Assembly: GCA_035048495.1 (NCBI GenBank)
Contig: CM068545.1
Span: forward strand, 14,157,702 to 14,221,701
Length of the DNA: 64,000 bases
Source: Euptelea pleiosperma
Taxonomy: Eukaryota; Streptophyta; Magnoliopsida; Ranunculales; Eupteleaceae
Direction: 5' to 3'
Shown here piece after piece: positions 1 through 11,006 of this stretch. The first letter of the stretch is position 1; every line of letters starts with the position of its first letter. Both the position numbers and the translations under genes were made by a program. The notes below the pieces were generated by a model. That model saw nothing but the letters and a program-made list of their open reading frames with translations, did not search any database and was not told the DNA's origin.

Positions 1-77
1 CATAAAAAAAGATACCGATACAGAATCACAAATCGAGAAAAGCAAGAATGAAACGATGGGTTGACCGTTGATCCAGT

Positions 78-1832
78 TCAAGAAGCAAACACAATCCTGA
101 TTCCGCCAATAGTGACAACATCCTTCCCTTTGCGTGGGACCAAAGTTACCACCACATCATCGTCTCCTTCTGCGTCCAAATCCTCCAACAAGTCCGTTAT
201 CCCCAACCTCAAGCGCGTCTTCAAATTCGTTGTCTTCTTCCCGTGCTTATGAGGAACGTTCACAAAGCTCCCAGCAAACTCGCTCGTCTCTGGCCCACAA
301 GCAGCCTCATCCTCAGCATTAATAAAAACATCGAACTTCACCGCCGTATCCCTCTTCAGCTCTATCCCATCTATCACCAATATCTCCTCCTCGTCCTCCT
401 TCTCTTTCTTGCTTCTTGACTTCTTCGGCCTTTGCACCGTTACCTTCAACACAGAGTCGAGAGCTTTCGGGAACCCATTAGTAGTTTTCTTCTTCTTTGC
501 TGCCTCGGCAGCCTTGGCTTTACGAGGTGTAGGTTTGGATTGGAGCCATGGAATCTCGACATCTTGATACATATACCTCAGATTCTTTTGGTCAAGGCAA
601 TCTCCAACCTTCACTCTCACAAGCTGCGCATTCTCGTCGTAGAAGAGGAACCCAGAGTTTAACCAGTCTGGATCGGCGAAGTCCTGTCGCTTTCCTCCCA
701 GCCCTTTCCATATAGTCCACATTCGATCAACGTTGGAATGGTGAGAGAAGAAGATAGGATCTCGCGCGGCCGAATAGAAATTTCCCATATTTTCGACATT
801 GGGTTGTGTTCGATCGCCGCACCATAAGTGCACCGGACCATGTGGGACATTCTCAAGTGATCCAGCACCAGGATCTGGCTCATCTCCTTTCCGATAAGGA
901 GTTCCGAGGAAAAGCTGGGCTGTCTTTCCATTGGATACCACTTGTCGGTACATGATTGAGAGATTGCTAGCCAATTGTTGTTTGGTAGTGGTGGTGGGGT
1001 CAGCGAGGTTGTAGTCAAGATCGACCAATGTTGGCGGTTGATGCTTCGCATCGCGAAGCGTGTCATAGAGGGGTGACTTGGGATTTGCAAAGAGAGCAGG
1101 TAATTGCATGCCAGGAGGGGAATCCCAATTCCAGAAAGGCAAAGCGAAGGTTGGGTCGTCGATCAACTTTCCCAAGATCTTCTCATAGAAGTAGAGATAG
1201 TATCTATGGAATGGGAAGAAAAGCCATGAATTGTGAACTTGCAACTCCAAGTCAGGGAATCCAATCTGATCGTAGGCGCCATCACAATAAGCACAATGAA
1301 CATTAGCTTGCTGTTTGAAACTACGTGGATCGTCATCAGGAAGAGCCTTCATGAGTGCAATGGCCTTTGAATACTTGGCGATGTACTCATCATCCACCAA
1401 GTGAGCAGCAGGACGAACACGCATGGGGGAAGAAGGAGATGGTAGCTTGAAATCAATAATTTTGGGGTTTTCTGGTGGGCAGCAATTAGTTGGTTTTGCA
1501 CCAGCAGGTAAATCTGCAGGTCCACACTTTGATAAATCTGGTGGCATTATTGGAGCACCGAGAGCCAAACGGTCACCAGCAGTATTAAAGCCAGCTACGC
1601 CATACAAACCACCTAAACCAATAAGAACATTCCGCCTATCAATCCTTCCCATAGAACCTTCTCCATTATCGGAGCGTGTTGCTTGACATGTCACATTACG
1701 AAGTAAGCGATAGCTTCGCTTGCTCACCACAGAGACTTGCGTCCTCTTCCGGTAGAAGGGACATGCAGAAGAAACGGGAGTGGTGGTGGTGGTGGTGGTG
1801 GTGGTGGTGTTCAGGGGAGAAAGAGAAGCCAT
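78..1832 (-). CDS. PPO: Polyphenol oxidase (catechol oxidase), chloroplast thylakoid lumen, intact and intronless
   Basis: This copper enzyme oxidises o-diphenols to o-quinones (browning, wound and defence chemistry). The 584-aa frame has every expected part. A Ser/Thr/Arg-rich transit peptide (about 1-60) is followed by a twin-arginine pair (R66-R67) and a hydrophobic stretch, as in Tat-dependent lumen targeting. The CuA site has H179, H200 and H209, and C183 is placed for the Cys-His thioether bridge to H200. The CuB site has H331, H335 and the HHSNVDR motif near 364-370. A YxY motif (420-422) closes the catalytic domain, and a Lys/Glu-rich linker leads to the C-terminal KFDV domain (KFDVF at 499-503). 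Length is normal for plant PPOs, which are often intronless. F352 and E327 fit the family's gate and waterkeeper positions. Gly332 follows the first CuB His, which hints at diphenolase activity (inference). The ATG is the first in frame, about 45 bases below a TATA box. No frameshift or missing ligand was seen. Confidence 0.97.
   Translation of the reverse strand: MASLSPLNTTTTTTTTTTPVSSACPFYRKRTQVSVVSKRSYRLLRNVTCQATRSDNGEGSMGRIDRRNVLIGLGGLYGVAGFNTAGDRLALGAPIMPPDLSKCGPADLPAGAKPTNCCPPENPKIIDFKLPSPSSPMRVRPAAHLVDDEYIAKYSKAIALMKALPDDDPRSFKQQANVHCAYCDGAYDQIGFPDLELQVHNSWLFFPFHRYYLYFYEKILGKLIDDPTFALPFWNWDSPPGMQLPALFANPKSPLYDTLRDAKHQPPTLVDLDYNLADPTTTTKQQLASNLSIMYRQVVSNGKTAQLFLGTPYRKGDEPDPGAGSLENVPHGPVHLWCGDRTQPNVENMGNFYSAARDPIFFSHHSNVDRMWTIWKGLGGKRQDFADPDWLNSGFLFYDENAQLVRVKVGDCLDQKNLRYMYQDVEIPWLQSKPTPRKAKAAEAAKKKKTTNGFPKALDSVLKVTVQRPKKSRSKKEKEDEEEILVIDGIELKRDTAVKFDVFINAEDEAACGPETSEFAGSFVNVPHKHGKKTTNLKTRLRLGITDLLEDLDAEGDDDVVVTLVPRKGKDVVTIGGIRIVFAS
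1781..1810 (-). repeat. ACC/GGT trinucleotide microsatellite coding a Thr run in the PPO transit peptide
   Basis: About ten GGT units on the plus strand read as consecutive Thr codons at residues 9-18 of PPO. The run lies inside the cleavable transit peptide, so length changes by whole codons should be tolerated. Confidence 0.9.
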
Positions 1833-1874
1833 GGCCTTGTTTGGGCTATGAAGAAAGGTGATGGGTATCTACTG

Positions 1875-1885
1875 CTTTTATAATA
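1875..1885 (-). promoter_or_regulatory. Putative TATA box of PPO
   Basis: Read on the minus strand this is TATTATAAAAG, about 45 bases upstream of the PPO start codon, which leaves room for a short 5' leader. It is the best TATA match in the proximal upstream DNA. Function is inferred from position only. Confidence 0.6.
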
Positions 1886-2088
1886 GATTCATAATTCATT
1901 CACCATGGTTTTTCTTTTCAACTTGTTCTTTATCAATTTAGCCGCCTCTCATTGGTTGACAATGACTAGCGACGACAAAGTCCATGCAATGGAAAAAATG
2001 TTTTCTATCCTAAACTCTTCATAATAAATGTTTTCTCTCTCCAATAACTCACCCACTTCGAAGTTTCGAACGTTTTCTTCTATTCTTG

Positions 2089-2534
2089 CCTCACCCATTT
2101 GGTTGATCGGGAGATGCCTCAACCCCCTATCATGTTATGACATGTGGAGGGAAGGGAAAGGGCTACTTAGAAAAAGTAGCTAGGTTACATGTACAGAAAT
2201 GTTACCAACTTGAACCAAAAGGTCCAAAACTAATTATATGTGAACCGAACGTCTTATTCGTGAAAGGTTTGGAAAAATCTAATTATTCTCGAACTTTTTC
2301 AAATAATTTAGTCTTAAACATGAAAAATCATTTTATAAATATTTTTGCAGAATTTTTTAACACATTTTTAAATGACAAATCCAAATTGTACTCAAACGGT
2401 ACATTTTCCAATACCGTATGTATTTTTGCCACATTCCGAATTACTAACTATGCTTACGTTTCACCCTTGACCTCCCTCCACATGTCACAACGTGATAGGG
2501 AGTTGAGGCATCTCCTCGACCAAATGGGTGAAGG
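2089..2534. mobile_element. Foldback MITE-like element with long terminal inverted repeats
   Basis: The left end (CCTCACCCATTTGGT..., about 65-70 bases) recurs inverted at the right end (...ACCAAATGGGTGAAGG). Both arms carry the same GGAGATGCCTCAAC and ACATGTGGAGGGA blocks. The middle is AT-rich. A 141-codon open frame crosses it but resembles no protein. No target duplication is certain. Confidence 0.7.
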
Positions 2535-2913
2535 AACGTTTTTCATTTTAGATATTATCTAACATCGTTTTCCTTATTAACATCTTTGTCGTTTAATTGG
2601 TATACAGGTAAACGCGTTTCCGGGTCGTCCTCTCTCTTCTAAGAATTTCGAATATCCACGAAAGATCATATCCTCCGGCCCACCAGAAGCACTGCTCATC
2701 ACGTAATGGACTTCCCGGCCATCTAACATACATATCACATGGACATGGTAATGTCTAACATGGTCTGCGCAGTACATGAAGCTTACGTGTCAAGGTGTCC
2801 ATGCTCTGTTCGTCAATGGGACGCATACATATATCTCTTTCTTCTTTGAATGCGTTTAATCACTTTCTCATTTAAGAACATCAAATCAATGGGAATTATG
2901 TATGTCCAATGCA

Positions 2914-3321
2914 AGTAAAACTTTAATTTGATGATGACGACTGCCATCGAGGCCGATGATAGCCCACAATATGAACAATGTGGCACAATCTTAGAGGATG
3001 CCGGCCGTATGGATGTGGGGCCAATCCCTAGGTGGACCTACAGACCAAAATTCAACATGATTAGTGATTTTTAGGCATTGGATTGGAGTTATTTTTATGG
3101 GTTGATTTTAACCGTGAAATTTGAGCATTATTGATCATTATTTGGGGTACAAAGATCCAAAGGTTTGAAAATACTAATCAGGCTGATTTTTCGTTTGTAG
3201 ATTCAGCTATGGATTGACCAAACATCTACACGGTCAGAGTCCTTTAAGATTATGCCACGTGGCTCATACTGTGGGCTATCATCGACCTCGATATGACAAT
3301 CTATGTCATCAAAGTTTTACT
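2914..3321. mobile_element. Family A palindrome, full copy (G-box foldback element)
   Basis: The arms start AGTAAAACTTTGATGA at each edge (inverted), pass through a GCCACGTGG block and a GGATGTTTGGCC/CCTAGGTGGACCTAC block, and meet at a core around GGGTTGATTTTAACCGTG. The arms are over 150 bases, so nearly the whole element can fold into one hairpin. There is no coding capacity. This copy is long enough to define the outer ends of the family. The right arm has CACGTG at 3256-3261; the left arm reads AATGTGGC there. Transposon class is uncertain: arm length suggests a Mutator-like or foldback type. Confidence 0.75.
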
Positions 3322-4733
3322 CGTACGTGCAATATTATTTTACGTGGAACCACCCTTTGACTTCTTATATGTGGAGCAGTGGAACCATCTCAGCTATAGC
3401 CATCTGAACATGGCAGTGTGGAATATTTAATTTTTTTTTAAAAATATTCTCTTAAGTCAGGTGGGTCCCATTCTGTAGAAAAATATATTACAGTATTCAT
3501 AAACTATTCGCAGAACTCAACAATTAATCAAAGATTCAAAATTACTAAAACCTCACCCATTAATTCATGGTTCAAACTCAGTCTCGGCAGATTCCGGGCT
3601 GGATCCGGATCGGAGCCCAGAGCCCACCGATCCAGCCTCCGATCCCAAGAATTTTATCATTGCCCATTATTTCATTTGGAGCACGGCAAGGCTCATCTCA
3701 TCGAGAAAATTTTTTAAGCGACGGGGGTGGCGATCATGCGCCAATAATCGCACGCCACATATACCCAAATCCTAAACCCAGGTATATGTGGGGCATGATC
3801 TCGGCTTCAAAAAATAAGGTCTTCAAAAATATTTATCCATCTAATCCGTGAGATTGGAATGGATGGCTGCTTTAGGAAGTATCCTATCTCAACTGCAGCG
3901 ACGGAAGTATTAATTAGGAGGCTGTTTGGTTACTGTTACAAGTCTATTCTTAATATAATTAAAGATTTTAGTGTGGAGAAAATAAATAATTCAAATTTCC
4001 ACCCACTGAAGCTCGCATGTTTGGACTTTTTAAGTGTAAAAACATGGAAGCCAGGCAACACAAGCTAGCTTGTCTGATAATCTGAGGTAGATATCTTTCC
4101 AAAATCAACTTCAAAGTCGTTACCAACCCCCCCGTCTTTAGAAAAGTTACCTTGGATTTGGACCTAACCAGTTTTTTTATTAGGATATATAATATCAATG
4201 GAGATAAGTGAGCAGCGTAGGATAGCCAAGTTAGAGAAGCAAGCCCGTAAGGTCCTCCCAAGTCCCAAGCTGTCACCGACTCAAATAAGTTTAAAAAACG
4301 ATTCAATACATATATCTTAATTAGTCAAGGTCGTCTTTTTTATTTAAATAAAGGTTTTTTTTTTTTAAGAAAATTAGACATACCCCCATAAATTTAGAGA
4401 ATTTAGTATTCTCTCCTTTTATCCATTGACTTTGTCAAAGTCTAATCTGAAATGATGGAGACACCTCATTGGTTCCACATGCTTCATATGAAAATGCTCC
4501 ACGTGCTAAATTTTCTCAGTTATCTTGAAATGTTATTAATCCCATGTGGCGTGTTGTTGATTGTTGAATATTGAGTTTCCGTGATCAGATTTTATATTTT
4601 TCTTTCACCTCTTGATCAGATCATAGTCAAACATCCAAATAAGTTCCGGAAAAACTTTTATGGGCAGGTAATGTTTCTAGAAAACTTATCTACGTGCAAC
4701 TAGGCCGTTCGGACCCTATCTTTTTTAATAGGT
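3322..4733. other. Intergenic stretch, no gene recognised
   Basis: AT-rich sequence with no supported gene. It holds a short inverted repeat at about 3730-3800 (GATCATGCGCC... against ...GGGGCATGATC) and decayed unique-looking DNA. Open frames of 69-112 codons here have no recognisable protein signature. Confidence 0.5.
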
Positions 4734-5086
4734 ATGATAGGCTCCGGTTACATGACTACACAATATGAGCCACGTGGCACACTCGTAAAGGACTCTGACT
4801 GTTTAGATGTTTGTCCAATCCCTAAGTGGACCTACAAACAAAAAATCAGCCTGATTAGTGATTTATAGGCGTTGGATTAATTGGACTTATTTTCATTGGT
4901 TGATCTCAACTGTGGGAATTTGAGCAGTATTTCAGGTACTCAAAGATCCAACGTCTAGAAATCACTAATCAGGCTGATTTTTGGTTTGTAGGTTTACCTA
5001 AGGATTGGCCAAACATCCTTACGGTCAGAGTCCTCTTAGAGTGTGCCACACGGCTCATATTGTGTCCTGTAACCGGAGCCTGTCAT
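4734..5086. mobile_element. Family A palindrome, full copy
   Basis: The outer inverted ends are AGGCTCCGGTTAC on the left and GTAACCGGAGCCT on the right, inside which the usual family A arms begin (ACACAATATGAGCCACGTGGC). CACGTG lies at 4771-4776. The core has the standard GGTTGATCTCAACTGTGGG segment. The outer ends differ from the copy at 2914, so the family has at least two terminal subtypes sharing the same inner arms. Confidence 0.75.
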
Positions 5087-5239
5087 TTTAGGGCGGTAAC
5101 TGGAACCCGACCCTTATATTATCTATTATTAAAGTCAAAACTGAGGTTGGGACACGCCCTTCACACCACGTTCATCTATGCACCTTTTACCTGCCGAGCA
5201 GAACTTTGTTGACCAGTACCAGTCAGGTATTTTGTTGAA

Positions 5240-5484
5240 CAACCGCAATATGAATCACGTGGCACAATCTTAGAGGACTCTGACCGTACGGATATTTGGC
5301 TGATCCCTATGTGGACCTACAAGCTAAAAATCAGTCTGATTAGTGATTTCAAACCTTTGGATCTTTGTACCCCAAATAATGCTCGAAAATCCACGTTAAA
5401 CAATAAACTATGGAAAAGACTCTGATCCAATGGATAGAAATTACTAATCAGGTTCAATTTTGGTTTATAAATCCATACCTCAGT
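5240..5484. mobile_element. Family A palindrome, truncated at the right
   Basis: The left arm is complete with CACGTG at 5256-5261. The core and the start of the right arm follow (ACTAATCAGG...), and the match stops inside the right arm. Confidence 0.65.
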
Positions 5485-5639
5485 GTTTTTAAAAAGGCCC
5501 CTACAATTACTCGCCGCCCCCTAGAACTTATAAAAAAGAAAAAATAGAAGTCACTTTATTTTAAGAATGACTTTAACACTAAAAAATAAATAAATAATTT
5601 TGGGGGTCGCTTTTGTTATGGCATTCTGGATCGCGTAAA

Positions 5640-6215
5640 AACATATCACGTGACGCCCTTCAGTATGGGTGTACCCGTTTAACCGGAATTGAAAATACCG
5701 GTTCCGATGTCACATTTTTGAGAACCAACTAAAAAAGAGTCCGAACCAGAACCGAACCAATAATAGTGGTTGCAGTTCTGGATATTTTGATATTGGAACT
5801 AGAACCAATATATAAATATGGTAAAATATAGTGTTAAATTTGTCTTGTTATCAAGATGGAACCAATATATACAGAACCAAAACCGGAACCAGATAATCGG
5901 TTTCAGATCCATCATTTTGAGAACTGGAATTGATAAGAACCAACATTATTAGGTCCAGTTCTAGCTACCTTAAAAACCGAACCGGAACCGACCCGTTGAC
6001 ACCCCTACGCTTCAGGGACCACTGACCGTATGAATATCTTGCCCACCGTTTCGTGAACATACGCACCAAAAATCAGCCTGATTGGAGATTTCCTGCCATT
6101 AAATAATGCCCGAGTCCCGCAAAATGCTCGAATCATTAGAAATCAGGATTATTATTGGTGTGTAGGTCCACCTAGGAGCGGTGGATTGGGACAAACATGA
6201 GGTCGGTAAGGTGCT
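5640..6215. mobile_element. Diverged family A copy split by a hAT-like MITE
   Basis: Family A sequence (CACGTG at 5647-5652) is interrupted at 5664-6007. It resumes in register with GGACCACTGACCGTATG and the inner arm, and ends in a right-arm remnant with AGGTCCACCTAGGAG. Confidence 0.55.
5664..6007. mobile_element. hAT-like MITE with 8-bp target duplication
   Basis: The termini are TATGGGTGTACCCGTT on the left and AACGGGTGACACCCCTA-like on the right (read GTTGACACCCCTA). The interior is rich in GAACCGGAACC motifs. Flanking octamers CCCTTCAG (5656-5663) and CGCTTCAG (6008-6015) match at seven of eight bases, the duplication size of hAT transposons. It is inserted in a family A element. Confidence 0.75.
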
Positions 6216-6223
6216 TGGAGTAC

Positions 6224-6525
6224 AGTCCACTTTTGCTCAGGAGGAATTTTCCTGATCGGATCGGCTTATGAGCCATGTGGCACTCTCTTATTAGAAACCA
6301 CTGACTACATGGATGCTTGGCCATCCCCAAGTAGACCTACATACCAATAATACCCTCATTTGTGATTTTTAGCTGTTGGAATCGCTCAGCTAAAAATCAA
6401 CCCCATGAAAAAGACTCAAATCCAACGGAACTGATTTTTGGTCTGTAGGTACATATAGGGATGCCCAAACATCCATACAGTTAGTGGTCTATAAGAGCTA
6501 CTGTGCCACGTGGCTCATACAAACC
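6224..6525. mobile_element. Family A palindrome, diverged full copy
   Basis: The left end carries AGTCCACTTTTGCTCA, then GAGCCATGTGGCAC, a core with AAATCAACCCCATGAAAAAG, and a right arm with GCCACGTGGCTCATAC (CACGTG at 6507-6512). The arms are more diverged than in the 2914 and 4734 copies. Confidence 0.65.
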
Positions 6526-6814
6526 AGAGTATAACTTTGATGAGGGACATCCAAACCATAGTATAATTAGCCCATCCCTACGTGGACCTACATGTTATGT
6601 TATGTAGAGGCTGATGATTCTTAAAGCACTGTACATGAAAGCACGAGTATCTCAATCTTGTACTGTGTGTATTCTTTTACCATAGAGCATAGTGGAATAG
6701 GCGTGGATCCGTGGACGTACCTCAATCTAGAGGGAACCACGTAAATCTCTATGTTGTGGTTTGTTTGCATCTTTGTTTTGTTGCTCATTTATTGTTCTTT
6801 CTTCTCAACACTAC

Positions 6815-7062
6815 ATACTGAAATTCAGCCCGATTAGTGATTTTAGACCTATGGATCTATGTACCCAGCCAAATAATGTTCGAATGCCACCGTTACAAAT
6901 CAACCCATGAAAACAATGCCAATCCAATGCTTAGAAATCACTACTCAAGCTAATTTTTGGTCAGTAGGTCCACCTAAGATTGGTGAAAACATCCATACAA
7001 GTCAATGATGTCTAAGAGTGTGCCTCGTGGCTCATATTACAGTTCGTCACCAACGTCCGTCA
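6815..7062. mobile_element. Family A palindrome, left end missing
   Basis: It begins at the inner part of the left arm (CAGCCCGATTAGTG), passes through the core, and has a complete right arm ending in GGCTCATATTACAG. The G-box position reads CCTCGTGG here, so this site has decayed. Confidence 0.6.
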
Positions 7063-7135
7063 TCAATGTGAACTCAAGCACCTGTCAGCAAAAAATTTCT
7101 AGCTCACCATGGTTATTCCAGTTAAAAGTCATTGC

Positions 7136-7192
7136 GTATTGTGTCGGATTGTTGGACCACACTCTACCTCGGGCTCCTTGCAAGCCACCTGA
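7136..7192. repeat. Short dispersed repeat shared with 11069-11132
   Basis: A stretch including ACCACACTCTACCTCGG and CTCC-TGCAAGCCAC recurs in diverged form near 11069-11132. It is probably a fragment of an unidentified dispersed element. Confidence 0.45.
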
Positions 7193-7354
7193 GACTCAGG
7201 GGCATCTCAATACAAGTTGAGACCCCAAGGCGAAAATTATATATAATTAGACCTTTTTATTATATTTAATATATTAATATATATGATATTAATTAAACAT
7301 AAATAAACTTCATATATTATTGGAAATCTTTATATAAACTATAGAAAAAATTTA

Positions 7355-7615
7355 GCTGCAGAGTACTCTCGTGGCCCTACATAGATCATGCGTGGATATT
7401 CAGCCCACCTATTGGTAGATAAAAAAAAAATTAGCTTGATTGATGATTTCTAGCCATTGGATTTACTACCCAAAAAAACATGCTTGAATCCAACGGCTAG
7501 AACCATGTCCTAAAAAGTACTAAATTCTATGGCTAAGGATAATCAACCAAGTTAATTTTTGGTTTGTATATACAATAAGGGGTGGCTAAAATTCCATGTG
7601 GTTAGTGGGACCTGA
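7355..7615. mobile_element. Strongly diverged family A-like palindrome
   Basis: Inverted halves are visible around TTAGCTTGATTGATGATTTC and its partner near 7540, with a core CCATTGGATT. The G-box segment is lost. The assignment rests on the order of short shared blocks. Confidence 0.4.
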
Positions 7616-7726
7616 GTTGGGGGCTTCCTTTCACCAATGGGCCTTAGGTGACCTGCCTTAATGGCCTTAACGTAGAGTCGGCCCTGCTAGGACTTTCGTC
7701 TTTTCAAAAGGGTGAGAGTAGTGACT

Positions 7727-8485
7727 CCAACAGGCTCTATATCTTCATATTTGATGATTTTTTTTTTTACAAAATCTAACTCCAATTAGGTGCAATATCT
7801 GGCTTTAAATTTGACGTCGGGCTCTGTATATCTATTCTTGACATCAACCTATATTCTTGGCTTCAAATATAGAGACTTGCTTTATTTTTCTGAATTTTTA
7901 TTTTTATCTTTTTCTGTCCTTTTGAAAAACTTTGATACATTTTGTATCATTCTAAAAAGTATCTAGTTTTTACCAACAAATTTAAATAACTTGTTATCTG
8001 AAAAAAAAAAAAAATTAAATATCTTTTGTACTCTTTTTGAAAATATTGCTTTTTTGAAGCCTCGTTGGAATTCAATACGGGCAACTCTAACCAGTGTCTT
8101 CAAATTTTGGCTTCAAAAATGAATCTTCTTCAAATTTGAAGATGGAGAACTCTTCAAAAAGTATTGAATTCCAATCAGTCAATCTTTATAAATAAAAAGC
8201 ATATTTGAAGTCAAAATGACATATAAGGTATTTAAAAAATAATATAAATAGAATTAAATTTGTTCAAAAGATTACTAAAAAGATAAGGATGAAAACCCAG
8301 AAAATTAAAAAAGTAAATCTCTATGTTTTGAGTCATAGAATAGAAATCTCTATATTTGGAGTCACAAATAGAGATAGAAGGGGCTGGCTTCAATTTGGAG
8401 CCGAATATAGAGATGGGTTGGTGTTGGATTTCAAAAAAGCACATCTATATTTGAAGATATAGAGACCGGTTGGAGTTGCTGTTAT
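7727..8485. mobile_element. Inverted-repeat MITE with ACTCCAAC termini
   Basis: The left end reads GACTCCAACAGGCTCTATATCTTC. The right end is its inverse (GATATAGAGACCGGTTGGAGTT). Subterminal arms repeat TCTTCAAATTTG-type blocks in both orientations. There is no coding capacity. The middle holds poly(T)/poly(A) tracts. Confidence 0.65.
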
Positions 8486-10195
8486 TAGAGGGTCTCTATC
8501 TTCAAATTTGAAAAAGGTATTTTTTTGAAGCCAGAATTTGAAGACTTAAGTAGGAAATGCTCAGTATCTCGTGTTTGTCAAAAGTCTTTTATACTTGCAC
8601 AAACCCCAAGAATAAATTTGTCCAATAAAAATGACACAAAGCACCTTTCTGTTGAATCAGGACTCAAGATGCCTAATAGGATCACTACTCATAAAATGAC
8701 TCATCATGGTAGTAGCCACGGTGAGCTCACCATGTGAGTGATTAAAAATAGATTTATTGATTTAATTAGATGATTTACATTAATCAAGAATTTATAAGAT
8801 AAAATAAAAAGAAAAAGAAAATGTTACCCACAATAACCAAACAAAAAAGTACACAGTTGAGGCTATTGACCACTAGATTCAAGAGCTCCAAGACAACAAC
8901 CGTAAAAAAATAGTTAATTGTTGCCTTGTGGATTGCAGATCGTCAATGGCCTCAACCACATATTTTTATCCGGTTAGCCGTGAGTAGCACCACTCATTTT
9001 ACAAAAAATTAAAAGATAGAATCTAATCTTAATCAATTTAAAAGTAATCTAATTTAATTCATACGAATCTTAGTGAGAAATAATTTTTTTTAAGTGGGTT
9101 TGCATATATATTTCAAAACCTTGAAACTCCAGCAAATAACTTTTTTGTTCAAGCCAACGGCACCTCTACATCCAACATTGATGGAATTATTGATCGCCCT
9201 TGATTTGCATGACACATTTGGGTCAGGCAATGAGCGAGGCAAAATTTTCCCTTGGAGGCCGTGACCAAAGCATTTGGATTCGACAAATGTTTTAAAACTT
9301 GTCTTGGAAGTTCATTGAATTAAGTCAACGCGATGACTCGCGAGCCGATGGGGTAAGTCCTTAAATTAATCGTTATGTATAAAAATAGATAATAATTAAT
9401 AAAAATAGTTAAAAATTATAGAATATAGATATTTGACCATAATATCCCTCTTTTAGGGATCTGAAATGGAAAAAAGTTGTTATACTTGACCATGATACAC
9501 TTGTACATGCTTCAATATGCACATGTATACGAGGATGCCACATGAAAATTTTAAAGTCACATAAAATACCTAAAGGTGTGACTATAATACATAGTCATCT
9601 CTTGGATAACATAAAAGATATAAGATTGGAGGTTGAGAAATAAGTCCACAAGGCATGATCTTGACATTGTAAGGAGTAATAAAGGAGCCTCCTCGATGTT
9701 GCATCAAAATTTTGATAGAAAAGTCTCTAAATTTGCTAGTGGCACTCTCTTTTGGGCCCACTGATCATGTCGACTTAAACACTTATAAATATCAACTTGA
9801 TTGATAAATTTTAATCATTATTTTTTCTGTTAATTTATTATATCTCGCTGATTAGAAAATTGAACTCCCTAGATGGGGAAATTCCCATCATTAATGTATT
9901 CGATTATGAAGTCTGGTTTGAGGGAGATGGAGAAGATAACACACGAACCCATACTTCATTCCAACCCTTAATATCTAGGTCATATACACCATTAAAAAAT
10001 ATTTTTAGTATTGATTTAAATCTATACTATTATACAACAACAACCGGGGGTTGCCACCCATGTGGCCTCTCTACTTTCAAAAGCATAATCTTCCGTCATT
10101 AAATGCATCTATTCTGAAGACAAAACCTTGGGTTGGAGTATGCCATCTATAGTTCAGGATGTCCAGCATACCCACATCCCTCATCAATGATGATG
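8486..10195. other. Intergenic stretch, no gene recognised
   Basis: AT-rich DNA. The first 60 bases continue the TCTTCAAATTTG motif of the preceding MITE, so a second partial copy may abut it. The rest shows no convincing exon, splice pattern or terminal repeat. The 60-80 codon open frames look random. Confidence 0.5.
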
Positions 10196-10518
10196 AGAGA
10201 CAATAGTTTAAGCTACGAGGCACATTATTAGGGACCATTGACTGCATGGATGTATGTCCCATAACTAGGTGGACTTATATAAGCCTGTTTAGTGATCTCA
10301 AACCTTTGGATCTAAATACCCATATAATGCTCAAAATCTACAATTAAAAATCAACCCGTGAAAATGACTCCAATCAAATCCTTAAAAATCATTAATGAGA
10401 TATTTTTTGCATGTAGGTCCATCTAGGGATGGGCCAAATATCGATATGGTGAGTGATCTCTACGAGTGTGCTACATGTAAGATACTGCCACGTGTAAGGT
10501 GCACGTGCATCACACGTG
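10196..10518. mobile_element. Diverged family A palindrome followed by a CACGTG cluster
   Basis: Left arm blocks (GGACCATTGACTGCATGGATG, shortened and mutated), the core with AAAATCAACCCGTGAAAATG and the right arm blocks are in order. Three CACGTG hexamers fall at about 10489, 10503 and 10513, more than in any other copy. The right edge is unclear. Confidence 0.55.
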
Positions 10519-10671
10519 GCATTCCCCTAGATATAAGTAATTAGATAAAGAAAATAGAAGAGATTACCCAAGAAATTTAGGTAATCTATCTTAAAAGGGA
10601 CCCCAACTTCAAAGTAACAGAGTGGATATTATATACGTGCATTATATATCTGAAATTGTGAACAAATTTTA

Positions 10672-10997
10672 GGGTATTTTAGTAACATCCCCCTGAAATT
10701 TGAAAGTAATTAGTAATACCCCTTCTATGCTTTAAAACTTTAGGAATACCCCCTTGGCCTATTTAACCATCATTGACTAACATGAAAACATGACATGCAT
10801 CATGTGTCTGTTAATGCACCTATGAAAGGACCATAATATTGCAAGAACAATATTAACGACTTGTGATTCAAGTCTATTTGAGCGTAAGTCAACCACTGTT
10901 AAACTAGGTCAAGGGGGTAATCCTAAAGTTTGAAAGTATAAGGGGGTATTTATTACTAATTACTTTCAAATGTCATGGGGTTGATACTAAAATACCC
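10672..10997. mobile_element. Family B foldback (Mutator-like), compact copy with 9-bp target duplication
   Basis: The inverted ends are GGGTATTTTAGTAACA and its complement TACTAAAATACCC. Arms of about 100 bases contain AATTTGAAAGTAATTAGTAA and the CTTTAGGAATACCCCCTT block in both orientations. Flanks CAAATTTTA (10663-10671) and CAAAGTTTA (10998-11006) match at eight of nine positions, the duplication length of Mutator-like elements. Non-coding. This is the shortest, uninterrupted copy and shows what the two other copies (16462, 20749) looked like before other insertions. Confidence 0.8.
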
Positions 10998-11006
10998 CAA
11001 AGTTTA

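Noticed and set aside
659..1090. 143-codon minus-strand frame inside PPO
   Set aside because: It overlaps the intact polyphenol oxidase in another frame and is a shadow of it.
2137..2562. 141-codon open frame
   Set aside because: It lies across the foldback element at 2089-2534, has low-complexity AT-rich composition and no recognisable protein motif.
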